Source of the DNA: Polyporus tsugae
Lineage: Eukaryota; Basidiomycota; Agaricomycetes; Polyporales; Polyporaceae
NCBI GenBank assembly: GCA_024305745.1
Contig: JAHRBS010000007.1
Span: 3,224,001 to 3,288,000, forward strand
Length of the DNA: 64,000 nt
Direction: 5' to 3'
Program-made: the position numbers and the translations under genes
The notes under the pieces: model-generated
What the model saw: only the letters and a program-made list of their open reading frames with translations
Database searches by the model: none
What the model was told of the DNA's origin: nothing
Shown: positions 11,667 through 23,736 of the stretch, in pieces
Layout of the letters: every line of letters starts with the position of its first letter
How positions within the stretch are numbered: the first letter of the stretch is position 1

Positions 11667-12370
11667 CTATGCTTGCTTCAGGATCTCCTCCACACGTATG
11701 ACTTTACTCGTGTTCCCAGTTCCAGGTAGAATGTCCCTGTCAACTCGCGTGCCAATGCGAATGTCAGTGGCAATCCGAGGAGCCCCATTTGCATGCACTG
11801 CAGCATGGCAGTCACGGATGGCTTGCATAACCTGGGTCCAAGGGCCCTCTAGTAATAACGTGGGTCAGTTGTTGGCCCCAACGATCAACAGTCTTGTCCA
11901 ACATACCTAGATTGGTCCCATATCCACTGATGAGTCGTCGGATTAGATGCGGCAAATTAGTCGTAGGCCAAATGAGTAGGCTGTGGATGAATTGAAGATA
12001 CCATCACTTACTGCATCTAAACCGGCGTGATGACGGGTAAGTAAATTGAATAGAACTTGAAACTGGAAGGCTGGAGCGCAACACTACTGCCCTACATGCT
12101 CACCTTGAATGTTAGTCCTGTCTTCTCAAGCACGCGAACACACTCGGCGATATACTCTGCAACCTATAACAATCAAAATAGAATGGCGCAGACTACACAA
12201 TCAAATGTGGTATACATACCGAGGGCTCCGCGGTGCCCATTGGTATGAGACAGAAGTCTGTTGGGTGGGCATCGAATCCGCGAGTCAGCAGTGAACACAA
12301 TTGGATCACCATATCAAATGAGACCCGCACCTGCGACTGCGTATAAATCATCTGAAGCGGAATGCGCCAT
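11667..12370 (-). CDS. MTH1187/UPF0045 (Ecm15-like) small protein
   Basis: Small protein of the MTH1187/YkoF-like superfamily, whose members include yeast Ecm15; some relatives bind thiamine, but the cellular role is not firmly known. Translation starts MAHSASDDLYAVA at 12370. Family-defining pieces follow across introns: DFCLIPMGTAEPS, VAEYIAECVRVLEKTGLTFK, HGYGTNLEGPWTQV and GAPRIATDIRIGTRVDRD, ending EILKQA before TAG at 11667-11669. About 105 residues, the normal size for the family. Joining TFK to GYGTN in frame needs a 5-nt micro-exon (ATGCA at 12012-12016) flanked by a good acceptor and donor. It lies tail to tail with the methyltransferase with 133 bp between the stop codons, and unlike that gene it keeps normal CpG content. 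Confidence 0.88.
12012..12016 (-). other. 5-nt micro-exon of the MTH1187-like gene
   Basis: On the minus strand the sequence reads acceptor TTTAG, exon ATGCA, donor GTAAG. It supplies Met and the first two bases of His, giving FKMHGYGTNLEG, which matches the family pattern of His followed by Gly-Tyr/Met-Gly-Thr-Asn. Skipping it breaks the frame. Confidence 0.6.
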
Positions 12371-12676
12371 AGCCGATGTATGAGGAGAACGGGGGAAACG
12401 TCGTCGCCAACTTTGGATCAGAGTGGTGTACGAGGACAGCGAGCAAAGGCTCGACCTCACGAGCGCGCGGCCGTTTACCGAGCAGCGAATGTCGCGTGGG
12501 GAATGCGTCTGACGCCCAGACTTGCTCTCGTCCTTCTCTCGCCGCCCCACGCTCACCAGCACCCCCGCCCAAGTTCCTTCGGTTCTTGTATCTGCTTCAT
12601 CTCGGCCACTGCTTTTATCCGGGCCCACTTGGGACATGTGGCTTGTGACCCATTGGTTGCAGGAACGTCTACAGTC
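12371..12676. promoter_or_regulatory. Divergent promoter, MTH1187-like / ARMC8-like genes
   Basis: A 306-bp divergent space with no coding sign of its own. It must contain both promoters. CT-rich tracts at about 12530-12580 resemble fungal core-promoter pyrimidine runs. No specific factor site is claimed. Confidence 0.4.
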
Positions 12677-15483
12677 ATGACCGTTGCGACCATGAACGTT
12701 GCTTCTTTGAAGGCGGTCAAGAACTCTGTCATTGGCAATCGAACCGCGAAGGGGACCTATGGGCGTGATGAAGTGTTCGTGACAAAGTACGTCTTAATGC
12801 GAGGCATAGCGCGTCCTCGCACTGAGGGTGCGCAAGGCTCGTCGACGCGCTCAACGACCCCCCTGTTCCTGTTGGCGACTCAGCGACGACCATTCGTATA
12901 GAAGCCTCTCATATCATTGCTTCTCTATCGTATGGTGCGTCAAGGTCCATTTCGACTCTGTTTCCATTCCTCAATCATCGTATTAGGTTCGCCGGAAGCC
13001 CTACGGACGCTACTACGACTCAATGCGCCGCAAGCCCTGCTCTACGCCATTTCCACCTTCGCTCCATCAGAAAGCGCGATATTGAAGGCCGCACTTGCTC
13101 GTGCACTCCGCGCAGTTGCCGCAGCTATCGCCGACATTGTTGGACCGTCTCAGTGGGGACTCGCGACCAGCGTCTCTGATCTTCGTGTCGAGGCCAAGGC
13201 TGCACTTGAATACCTCTTCCAGGTGAGAACGTTATTGGTGTGGCTGGTACTATTTCACAACTCTTTTGTGGTAGTCCGAGGTCCTGGATGTCTACATCCC
13301 TCTCCTCGTGGATCAGTCAGCGCAAGTGAGCGCCGCGGTCGCGCAGCTTCTGGCGTCCGCAGTCCGAGATGCCTCGCACCGAAATCGAGTATCCGAATGG
13401 AGCCCCCTTGCGGAAAGGACCGTTGAAAGAAAGGGCAAGCGCGGATGGGAGAAGCGAGATCCAACAAAGTCGCCGAGCCGCCTCGGTGGCTGGATCGCTC
13501 GTACGCTCTCCACTCTGTTGCATCGGAAGGACATGAAGGTGCGCTTATTCAGTTTGCGTGAACCAGTCATTGACCTCACGGGATCCATTCCGCCGGTATC
13601 AGCTTCAAGAGGCTGCTCTGTCCGCGCTTGCCTCTATTGCAAAAGACAACGAGACGCTCGCCATTCGCCTTGCGAAGGGGCCGCCTGGACAAGAACGCAA
13701 GTATACTCGTTTCTCGCGATACGGGACGTCACTAACCCGCCCGGACCATCCAGCCGTCCTTTCAGTTGTCCTGTCTTTATGCAAATCTAGGAACACAGAC
13801 CTTCAATTGGCCGCATCTCTATGGTCCGCCCCATTTGCTTCCAACGTGAGGCACTGAGCTTACCATGTTGCAGTGCAACGAACATCCTACGCGCTTCGTC
13901 GTCACCCAACAGCTCATACCTCTCGTCAAGTGATCAGGCTGCCGCCATCACTATCATGCATGTCTTGAATCGTATCATCGGTTCCGACGCCGCGAACAAC
14001 CAAACGAGGACCAAGGCTTGCTTCATTTTATGTCGGTCGCCTAATTTATGTTTACCACCTGAGCGCTCACTGAATGCCTGCACGTAGACCACCTAGTGGC
14101 GGATCACAGGACCTTTTGCCAACTGGCGTTTGAAAGAAATTCCCTCAACCACGTCGGTCAGCTTGTAGCCGCTATCACGCCTGTGGAGAAAACTACGGAA
14201 GAGGATGAGGATGAGCCCGAGAGTGTTTCTCGACTGCGTGAGGTCTGCACCTTCGTCCACCTTCGTCCCACGTAAGCGCCTGACCACGATCCACCAGGCC
14301 GCCCTCACGGCCGTCGCGGCTATCTCCCTGTTTGATATCGACATTCGGACCGCTGTTACAGACGAACTCCGGCTCATACCCGCCATTCAGACCAGTCTCT
14401 CACATCAGTACGTTGGTGTGCGGTATGCTGCTTGTCAGTGTGCTCGCGCGTTGAGTCGGGCCGTGTCGGCCCTGCGCACCAATATCGTCGACACTGGGCT
14501 AGGCATGTCAGTGTTCCAACTGTTCATGAAGGAGGGCGAGGATCGTCGGGTCATGCATGCTGCGTCGACGGTCATCTGCAACGTTGTCACTGACTTCTCT
14601 CCATTGCGGTCGGTACGGTTCGACCGCTTCTGTCTCACAAGTCGCTTCGAGGCTAATGATCACCTGTTCTAGACATTGATTGATCAGGGCGCTATCACGC
14701 GGCTCGTGCAACTGCTGAACACGGGAGATGTGGAACTCAAACTCAACGCTCTGTGGGCTTTCAAGAACTTGTTATATAAGGCAACCCCCGATCTCAAACG
14801 GCAAGTCATGAGCAGCATTGGATGGAACGAAATCAACAAGTAAGTTCAGCACTAGGTTTATTCCTTTCGTAGCTGACTCCTTGTAGCCTTCTCATGGATG
14901 CCGATACGCGCTTACAAGAGCAAGCGCTCCATATTGTACGGCACGTCGCGGATGGTGTAGACGAAGTCGAGCTGGTATTCTCGGAGATGGGCGGTAGCGA
15001 TGCAATGCTGGGCGCGCTTGCAATCGCGATGGAGTCTGACGACGAAGATGTGGTGTTACAGGTGCGTCTATATGTCGCTTTTGACTGCAACTCGGATTAA
15101 GAATCACGCCATAGGCCGTATTTGTTCTCGCGAACGTTGCTAACAGCCCCGCCCACCAGCGGAGTATATTGTCCCATCCACGGATCTTATATCGCCTGCG
15201 GGAGTGTCTTGTCGACGCTAAGGTCGAGATACGGCGACCGGCTGTCTCCTGCGTACTCGAACTTGTTCGTCAAAATCCTCGCAGTCACCGCGAGCTGCAT
15301 GAAGCAGGGATCGACTCGACGCTTCGGCATATGTGCGAGCACACGTCGCATGTTAGCGCCAGTCCAACGCTTCGCATTGCTGCAGGTCGACAGATCATGG
15401 GCGCGGAAGACGATTTGGAGGTTCAGGAGAAGGCTCGGCAGGCACTTCATTGGCTGGAGCACAGTTTGGACATGGATGTGTAA
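12677..15483 (+). CDS. Armadillo-repeat protein, ARMC8/Vid28 (Gid5)-like
   Basis: Predicted scaffold subunit of the GID/CTLH E3 ubiquitin ligase that degrades gluconeogenic enzymes. ATG 12677 gives MTVATMNVASLKAVKNSVIG; the in-frame ATG at 12692 is an alternative start. Helical ARM-type repeats are spread through about ten exons. Recognisable blocks include LQEAALSALASIAKDNETLA, HPTRFVVTQQL, AALTAVAAISLFDIDIRTAV and HQYVGVRYAACQCARALSRA, followed by VMHAASTVICNVVTDFSPL, the ARMC8-like C-terminal block near 14530. The protein ends LEHSLDMDV before TAA at 15481. No motif other than ARM repeats is visible, so the orthology rests on overall pattern and size (about 700 residues). It is divergent from the MTH1187-like gene and tandem with the pyruvate dehydrogenase gene. 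Confidence 0.8.
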
Positions 15484-15765
15484 TTTGGTTGGACGTCGGA
15501 GCTACACACCGCTTTCGAAGATTTGTATCGCTATGTATACATGTTTTTGCTGTTATCGCTATTGTAGACTTGGATAATGCTGCTGTCCACGAGAGGACGT
15601 TGTCGTGCGAGTCGCGTACGCATTGTGCGCGCTCTGGGGCAAGTGGTGTGACTTTGGGGTGTGACCGATTTGACCCGAGCGTGTATTGGCCGACACGTCC
15701 CAGTCCTCTTCGTCTCCTCACCTCACGCCCAACTTCCTGCCCTTCCTCCTTCCTCCCCCACTACC

Positions 15766-17227
15766 ATGGCCACTCTCGCTCGGCTCCGTACCGCTGTCCC
15801 CCGCCGCGTCGTAAGTAATGCTTTCGCGATGAAAAACGACTCGGTCAAATGACATTTCGCTGTTACAGTCATTAGCGCCGCTGGCGCGGACGATCCAGAC
15901 CGCCGCCGACACGACGCAGCTGCAGCAGGACGCGTCCCACTCCGAACCCTTCACGGTGAGGCTCCATGAAGACTCCTTCCGCGGGTACCGGACGGACACC
16001 CCCAGCCTCGACGTCGAGGTCACGAAGGAGAACCTCCTCAAGTGGTACAAGCATATGTCCGTCATCCGTCGCATGGAGCAGGCCGCCGACGCTCTCTACA
16101 AGCAAAAGCTCATTCGCGGTTTCTGTCATCTTGCTATAGGTCAGGTACGCATATTCTCTAGTTGTCGCAGACGAAGGAGCGTAGAAGAAGGGTGCTGAGG
16201 TGTCAACTATTGATGTAGGAGGCAATCTCCGTCGGTATTGACTCTGCAACGACGTTCGACGATAACATCATATCCTCGTACCGCACCCACCCGTTCGTCG
16301 TGCTCCGTGGCGGCACCCTCAAGAGCCTTATCGGCGAGCTCCTCGGCCGCGTGTGCGGAGTGTCGAAGGGGAAGGGTGGCTCTATGCACGTCTTCACCGA
16401 GGCCTTCCAGGGTGGCCACGGTATCGTCGGCGCGCAGGTGCCGCTCGGTGCCGGTCTCGCCTTCGCGCAGAAGTACTCGGGCAAAAAGAACGCAACGTTC
16501 GCGATGTACGGTGACGGCGCGTCCAACCAGGGCCAGGTGTTCGAGGCGTTTAACATGGTGTGTGCATGCGTTCGGTTACGTCTTGCCAGTCTATGCGCCG
16601 TCTCTGACCACGTTTGTGAATAGGCGAAGCTCTGGAACCTCCCCTGTATCTTCGTTTGCGAGAACAACAAGTACGGTATGGGTACCTCGGCTGAGCGCAG
16701 CTCGTCGAACACGGAGTACTACACCCGTGGTGATCTTATCCCTGGTATCCAGGTGAACGGTATGGATATCATTGCCGTCCACCAGGCGTCCAAGTGGGCG
16801 AAGGACTGGGTCAACTCCGATAAGGGTCCTCTCTTGGTCGAGTTCGTCACATATCGCTACGGTGGTCACTCGTACGTCATTCGGGGTTTTGTTTCTGGCG
16901 TCTGTTCTTTCGCTAACCGACCCCCGCCTCCACAGCATGTCCGACCCTGGAACCACCTACCGTACTCGTGAGGAGATCCAGCGAGTCCGTTCGACCCAGG
17001 ATCCCATCCGCGGCCTCCAGCGCTATATCACAGACTGGGGTCTTGCGTCCGAGGAGGACCTCAAGAACATCGATAAGGCCTCGAAGGTCGAGGTCGATGT
17101 TGCCGTCGAGGAGGCCAAGGCTTCTCCTTTCCCCTCTGAGAGCGAGCTCTGGACCGACATATACTCTGCTGGCACCGAGCCTCCGATGATGCGTGGCAGG
17201 AGCCGCGAGGAGGTTCACCTCTGGTGA
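15766..17227 (+). CDS. PDA1: Pyruvate dehydrogenase E1 component alpha subunit
   Basis: Mitochondrial matrix subunit that, with E1 beta, decarboxylates pyruvate using thiamine diphosphate. Start [15 protein letters not shown] at 15766 is a basic, Ser/Ala-rich presequence expected for mitochondrial import. After short introns the body shows [40 protein letters not shown] and the ThDP-binding motif [16 protein letters not shown]. The regulatory phospho-loop reads YGGHS, then after the 16873-16935 intron [14 protein letters not shown]. The protein ends REEVHLW before TGA at 17225. About 400 residues, the usual size. Nothing is missing. It converges with the COA1 gene. Confidence 0.96.
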
Positions 17228-17439
17228 GCGCGGGCGTAGTGCAGGTTCATGGTTTGGCGGGGCATGTTTGTTACTAGTTTGTTATAGACTACATTAGTTG
17301 ATACTACTGTGTATGCGATGCTATAGTCTTTCGCATGATGTCCACTTGAGACGAGACGAGTGCACTCTATGGATTACTCGGACTATAGGGTACTCAAGGG
17401 GGGTGTCACCACGGCCCTGTGTTCCGAACAGCCTCACGG

Positions 17440-18286
17440 TTATGTTGGCCTAACAGGCGCGATGTTCACTTCTCTCCCGTCGTCTGCAATCACTTTGAAG
17501 CGGACTGACATACGCGCGTCATGTTAAGGCGTTTAGTTATTCAAGCAGTAGCACTCACGAATCTGGAAGGGTTCTCCTTTGACTCTCCGAATGCTTGTGA
17601 AATATAGGGTGCCCGCTCCTGGAAACAGTTCAGCTAGGGCATGCATTGCGGACACTAGAGTCTACCTTTGTGCCCTTTGACACGGACGCTCAGATCGATG
17701 TTACCGCCAGGTATATGGATCTGCACCATCCGTACGCTTAGCCAATCCGTCCCTGATGCACAGCGCATTGATAACGGGTACGCACCGCACCGTTGACCCA
17801 CGGGTCGCCGTTCATCCACCAGACGGGCTCCGGGCGGACGGCTTCGCCAATAACGTCGCGCAGCTCTGCGTTCTCGCGGATAGTAGTCATGATCTGCTGC
17901 ATGACCGAGGAAGAGAGCCGCTCCTGGTTGCCGACGAAGACCATGAAGACAGCCCACGCACTCACGCCGATCGCGCCGAGCGCGAGGATTGCGGGCCATT
18001 TACTCTGGTGCACGTATTGAGTAAACGCGTGATCTAACTGCGGGGGAAAGAAGAGAGGTGGGAGGTCGCTTACCGTCAGCGGGGGGAGGTCCCTTGGGGA
18101 CGGCCGGGCGTAGTAGAGGCCAGGGCGGGAGGTCTTGTCGAACGTCTCGGTCTCGGGGAGGGGCTTGTGGTTGTGGGTTTCCGTTTGGGAGGTCGTCGCG
18201 TAGCTGGCCCGTAATAAGGATATGGAACTGGGTTGGACACCGCGATACGCGCGAAGCGGAACACGTAGGGATGCACGGAGGGACAT
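17440..18286 (-). CDS. COA1: Cytochrome c oxidase assembly factor Coa1
   Basis: Inner-membrane assembly factor acting early in maturation of cytochrome oxidase subunit Cox1. Start MSLRASLRVPLRAYRGVQ (18286) looks like a mitochondrial presequence. One membrane segment follows (WPAILALGAIGVSAWAVFMV), then the family core NQERLSSSVMQQIMTTIREN and RPEPVWWMNGDPWVNGA. Across introns come HIPGGNIDLSVRVKGHK, GTLYFTSIRRVKGEPFQI and RFKVIADDGREVNIAPVRPT before TAA at 17440-17442. The NGDPWVNG and KGxxGxGTLYFTSIR blocks are hallmarks of Coa1/Tim21-like proteins; TM plus length favour Coa1. It is divergent from COG6 with 225 bp between the starts. Confidence 0.88.
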
Positions 18287-18511
18287 GGTTCTCGAAGTGG
18301 AAATCGACGGACCAGATAAAAGGGACTCCGTCTCGCCCAGGTCGGAACAAGAGAGACAGAGCAAGAGGAAGGGGCGTTCGAAGTGAGCCTGGAGGTCGAT
18401 AAGTAAGTTATCGAGCCGGACATGTTCGCGTCAAATCCGAGTCGGAGCCGGGGTCCGTGCCTGTCCGTGCCGGCGTGGTGCCCAGCGCTAGCCCGCCCCA
18501 GCCCAGACTCC

Positions 18512-21081
18512 ATGACCGCCATCTCCCCTTCCATCTCTCGCATCTCCTCCTCTACTTCTCCGGCTTCACAGAATCCGATATCTTTACGACTCTACAAGGT
18601 ACTCAGTGCGAATTTCGACGACGAGGCGACACGCGACGCGCTAGACACCCTTGCCGAGCTCTATGCGCCCTCGACTTCTGCTAGTGGATCGGGACAGGGT
18701 CTGAATGGGAAGGGAAAGGAGGCCAGGCTGGGTGGTGATCACGACGGGGATGTGGAGGATGAAGGAGAAAGCGCCACTGGGACGAAGGCGAATGGACTTG
18801 TCGCGGCGGCAACGGTGGAAGAAGGCATTCCAGGAGATATCGCTGCGCGAGCACGGAAGAACCTCCGGAGGGACGTCGAGAGCAAGCTGGCAGAGTCGAG
18901 TCGACAGTTCTTGACTGCCTTCGGCGAGGTCGACAAGGTGTGCCGTTGCACTGGATATTTGTGGTGTGGACTTGGCTCATCTCGTCCCATGTAACGCGCG
19001 TATAGCAACTAGATACCCTGCAGGACCATATTGGTCTGATGCGTGTACGTTGTGATGATGCGCAGAGCCAGCTGCACGAGACGAATAAAGCGTGCAAGTC
19101 CCTTCTTGACCGCGCGGGCTCCCTTCGGGAAGAGAGGTACGTGTATAGGCTGTTGTCTCACATTGTAAGGGGCTCACCGTATGTTCATACGCTTCCAGGC
19201 AAGGTGTTGCCGTCCGCCAATCCATTATCACCCTCTTCCTCTCCCGATTCACTCTGTCCCCGGATGAGAAGGAGGCCATCACCTCTCGAAATATCCCTGT
19301 CTGCCCCTGCTTCTTCCAGGCCATGGACAAAGCGACAAAAATCCGCGACGACTGCCGCGTGCTCATGACCGGGGATGAGGGCGACACGAAAGCCGGACTG
19401 GACATCCTTTCCACAACCGCGACGCAGCTTGAACAGGCTTACGACAAGATCTTCCGGCATTGCTCGTTCGAATTCCGCCAAATGGGGCGAGATGCCACCA
19501 GCTTGGACGTTGAGCCGAGCTTGAAGGAGGCAGTAAGCAGGTTAAAGCTGCGCCCTGAACTTCTGCAGTAAGTCATACCGCTCCGTGTACTTTGCTTCAC
19601 AACTCTTACGTTTCCGTTCACAGGGAAGCACTACAGTACCTCTCGCAAACGCGTCAGGCGACGCTCCTCTCCGCATTCATGGACGCCCTTACCCGCGGTG
19701 GGCCCGGCGGCCTCCCTCGTCCGATCGAGCTGCACGCACACGACCCGCTCCGGTACGTCGGCGACATGCTCGCCTGGGTGCACCAAGGGATTGCGGCCGA
19801 ACGTGACTTCCTCGAGAGCCTCTTCGGGGTCCGCAGCGACCGGCGGATGGTGGGTGCGCCGCGCGAGTTTGCCGAGTCCGAGGAGGAAGCGTGGATGGGC
19901 GAGATGATGGACGGCGCGGTGAGAGGCCTGTGCGCGCCGCTGAGGGTCCGGGTGCAGCAGACGGTGCGGTCACAGGAGAGTAGCATCACGAGCTACAAGA
20001 TCGCGAACCTGCTCGGGTTCTACTTGACGACGATGCAGCGGACGATCGGGCGAGAGGCGCTTCTATCCCAGACCCTAGAGGAACTGACGGAGCTCGCTTA
20101 TGGGATCTTCCATGGTGCAGTCGAGGCGCAAGGGAGGGGGCTGTTGCGGGTGCCGCTGGTGAGTTCGGGTGCCTTAGCAGCCATGGATTGGCTGACTTGA
20201 ATGTGGGGTTAGGACCTGGCCGATGCTAGCGTTTCGCCACCGCTCGCTATCCTCGACCATGCGCAAGTGCTGCGGGAGATGATGGTCGTGTACGACTCGT
20301 CTTTACTCGGGAACGAGAACGAAGAAGAGCTCCAAGCTGGATTCCGGGACATTCTGGACAAGATGGTCGACCCGGCGCTGGAGATGTGCTTAACAGGGGC
20401 CGATGACAAGAAACGGCAACGGCCAGCGTGGGACAAGGCTGTGTTCATTCTGAACACACTCGCATACCTGCAGACAGTTCTCGAGCCATTTGCATTCACC
20501 GTCGAGAAGTGTGGCGTCGTGCAGGGGCTCGTGGATGCCAAAGTGCTTCAGCTGATCGAGGAGCACGTACGTAGTTGTTACGCGTTCCCTGTCGATCGAC
20601 ACGCTAATCGAGCTTTGCAGTATAAAGACGTGCTATCGGATTCCGGGCTGGCAGATATCACTCTGGCATGCGAAACCCGACGACCAAGTGTGCGTAGTGA
20701 TGTGCTTGCGCCCCTGTCTATCCTTTACGATGATGCTGAAACGACACCTCGCAAAAGGAACCGCTGTCGCACATCCCGGCGGCCGAACCAGCTGCGCTCC
20801 AGTCAGCTCTCCGCCGATTCTCGGAGTGGTTGTCCGGCTTGGCGGTGGTGCATTCTCCGCGACTGTCTCTACTTACGATGCAGAGTTTGCATTCCCGGGT
20901 CCACCAGGCCGCACTGAAACGATTGGCGGAGACGTATGAACGCATATGCGATGAGGTCAAGAAGGCGCAAAACAAGTACGAAGCGGCTGCGACGCTGCTT
21001 GGGAGTGAGCGACCGTTTGGGCAGGTGCGGCTGCTGTGGCAAATCTTCGGCTTGCAGGAAGAGACAGCAGAGTATATGTGA
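18512..21081 (+). CDS. COG6: Conserved oligomeric Golgi complex subunit 6
   Basis: Lobe B subunit of the COG tether for retrograde intra-Golgi vesicles. ATG 18512 (MTAISPSISRISSS) is preferred; an in-frame ATG at 18422 would add 30 residues that look like leader translation. The N-terminal helical region reads NPISLRLYKVLSANFDDEAT and later ARARKNLRRDVESKLAESS. The middle shows RNIPVCPCFFQAMDKATKIR, EALQYLSQTRQATLLSAFMD and HDPLRYVGDMLAWVHQGIAA, all typical Cog6 blocks. The C-terminal helical bundle ends LLWQIFGLQEETAEYM before TGA at 21079. About 700 residues over eight or so exons. A Gly/Glu-rich low-complexity loop (about 18680-18800) interrupts the N-terminal part. The heat shock factor gene follows on the same strand. 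Confidence 0.92.
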
Positions 21082-21390
21082 CATTTGGTGTTGTACAAAT
21101 AACGACGTATGCGGTGGATGGGAATTCTAGTCGGACTGAATTCTCTTGGAGGACGCTAATATTAACGTCGTCGATGTCGCCTGTGTGAGAATAACCGAGA
21201 CGGTGGCTGTGCGGTGGCAGGGCCAGTGGCCAGTCGCGGACGAGAATATAATTCCAATATTTTTGCGTCATAGGTGCCATCATCGTCCTCGGGTCCTGGT
21301 CCTGGCCACCCGCAGGCAAGCCGCAGACCCTCGTCCTCCTCGTCTTAACGTCCACTGGCCCGCCGTGCTACTCTGCTCGGAGACGTTCCA
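21082..21390. promoter_or_regulatory. Spacer between COG6 and HSF, with HSF promoter
   Basis: A 309-bp spacer holding the COG6 3' end and the heat shock factor promoter. Isolated GAA and TTC units occur (for example near 21120 and 21245), but I see no canonical run of three alternating nGAAn units, so autoregulation by a heat shock element is not supported by eye. Confidence 0.35.
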
Positions 21391-23736
21391 ATGTCCCTCG
21401 ACACACAAGTTGCTCTGGCAAGACCTCCGAGAGGAGAATCCACTCATTTATCTAGGGCCGCGCGGCAGGTCGTCCCCCCCTTCCTCCAGAAGCTATACGA
21501 GTCCGTCGCCTTCTATGCGCTTCGCGATCCTTCCGTTTGCTGAGATCCCACTTGCTTATTCTAGAATCGTCAACGACCCAGCCAACGAGGAGCTCATAAA
21601 GTGGTCTGAGAACGGCGATTCGTTCTACGGTTCGTCCTTTGTTCCCCGTGCACTCATCTCCGATCGCTTATTCTCTCTATCATCCGCCACCCATCCACAC
21701 CTACCCGCCACCCTTACTCTCCCATCATGCACATCAATCCACACGTCCTGCAGTTCTCAACCATGAAAAGTTTGCGCGTGAGGTGCTCGGACGCTGGTTC
21801 AAGCACCAAAAGTTCGCGTCCTTTGTGCGCCAGCTGAACATGTACGGGTTTCACAAAATTCCTCATCTGCAGCAAGGCGTCCTGAAGAGCGACATTGATA
21901 CCGAACCATGGCACTTCGAACACCCCAACTTCCACCGCGGCCAGCCCGACCTCCTCTGCCTCATCCAGCGCAAGAAGCAGCCCGCCCACGGCCAGACCGA
22001 CGATGTCACCATGGACATGCACGATGCTGCCGGCCACACCGCGAGTCCACTCGTGAACATCACCCCGGGCCATCTCATGGACATAAACTCGATCGTCAAT
22101 GGCGTCGCTGCAATCAAGCGGCACCAGCAGGCCATCTCTGCCGACCTCAGTACGCTCAAGCAGTCCAACGACGCGCTCTGGAAGGAAGCTGTGGCTGCTC
22201 GCCAGCGCCATGCGAAGCACCAGGACACGATCAACCGAATCCTCAAGTTCTTGGCGGGTGTCTTCGGCCACACTGACAATGTGAACCACCCCGACGATGG
22301 CTCGCACTCCCCGCCACAAGTCACTCCCCGCATCCGCCAGAGGTTAATGATTGGAGACGGCCGGAGTCCCGCAAAGGCGAAGAATGTAGACATCATGGAG
22401 GTCGAAGATGACGAGGCGGATTCTGTACATAGCAGGAAATCATTCTCGTCCGGTGAGTACCCAACTTCGTCCTCTCCTTGGGCAGCCCTGTAATAGCCGC
22501 CCACCCTAAGATCGGCATGCCACAATCGAGACCCCAGACGGCTCAGCCTCATCCATCGTGGTTGAGTCTGCATCTCCAGAGGAATTTACACCTGCTCCGG
22601 CGAATCGGTCAAATTCTCCCCCGCCATCCACACACCCTTCACAAGTCCTACCGAGATCAAGCAGCGGATCGTCTACCCCACTTCTCACGAATGGCAGCGC
22701 GAATGGCACACCTGCACAGGCACCACCCCCACCTGGTGCCCAAACCGATGGTCAGAATTTCGATACAATGTGGCAAGCTGCAATCCAGCACATGATGACG
22801 TCTCCCGGTCAGCTCCAGAGATTTATGCAGGCGTTTGTCTCCCAGCAGCCCATTGCTGGTCTCAACCAAGATAACGTTGGCCCACACTCTGGTGCGTCTG
22901 CGATCCAAGCGTACGATTCAGGCCAGCAAGACTACTCGCGCTGGTTCAACACTCCCAGCAGCCCGATACCCTCCACCTCCGCCTCCGTCTCCCCGCCCAT
23001 TCTTGCTCCTCTTCACACTGATGACCACACACCGCTACAGCTCCTGCTTGACGATCAGCAGCGACTGCAGAAGAGCTACCGCGACGCGGCCGAGATCGAC
23101 GTCGACATGGACACGCTCCAGTCCTCGATCAACTCGTTGATCCAGAACCTCGGCATCGACCCTACGTCCATCGTCGCTCCACCCCCAGATGAGCCCGTCT
23201 CCCCGACCTCGCCCACCGCTCCAAGCTATCCTGGCGCAGACGGCCACGCTCACGGCTTCCCTGTGTCCCTCCCACCCGACTCGTTCACGAATAGCTTAGG
23301 CGGGATGCACGGCCTTGGGGACGGCCCGGACGCCGCGCACCCCGACTACCTCCTCGACTCGCTGCTCAGCCAGATCGGCGACGGGCACGGAGTCGGAATG
23401 GGCCCCGGTGGACTCGGAGCTGAGGTCGGGGTCGACGGCGTGGGCGGGCCCATGCTCGACGGGTACCCAGACATCACAGACCACTACGACCACAACGCGC
23501 GTATAGACGGGCGGAACATTGACGACGCGAGCACGGAGCAGCTCGCCGCCTTCCTCGACGAAGCCGCGAGCGCGGACGCGACCCCCGCCATCGCCGCTAC
23601 ACGGAGCCCGAGGGTGAGCTCCATCGGCGTCGGCACGTCGTTGCACCAGAAGCGCAAGTCGGACGCCGCGGAGCTCTCGCTCCCCATCCCACTAGAGAGT
23701 GGTGGCACAGGGAAGAAGATGAAACGCAAACGCTGA
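21391..23736 (+). CDS. HSF1: Heat shock transcription factor (HSF-type DNA-binding domain)
   Basis: Trimeric activator binding heat shock elements. Exons 21391-21500, 21565-21629, 21754-22452 and 22538-23736 give 690 residues. The winged-helix HSF domain starts at VVPPFLQKLYE, runs through IVNDPANEELIKWSENGDSF, and has the recognition-helix block FKHQKFASFVRQLNMYGFHK. It is followed by a hydrophobic-heptad oligomerisation region (MDINSIVNGVAAIKRHQQ to INRILKFLAGVFG, about 22080-22260). The long C-terminal half is Pro/Ser/Gly-rich with acidic and glycine-rich stretches, expected for activation domains. It ends in a basic cluster, GKKMKRKR, probably a nuclear localisation signal. All DNA-contact residues of the helix look conventional. 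Confidence 0.94.

Noticed and set aside
21082..21390. Heat shock elements upstream of the HSF gene
   Set aside because: GAA and TTC units occur but not in the required alternating 5-bp phase with three or more units.
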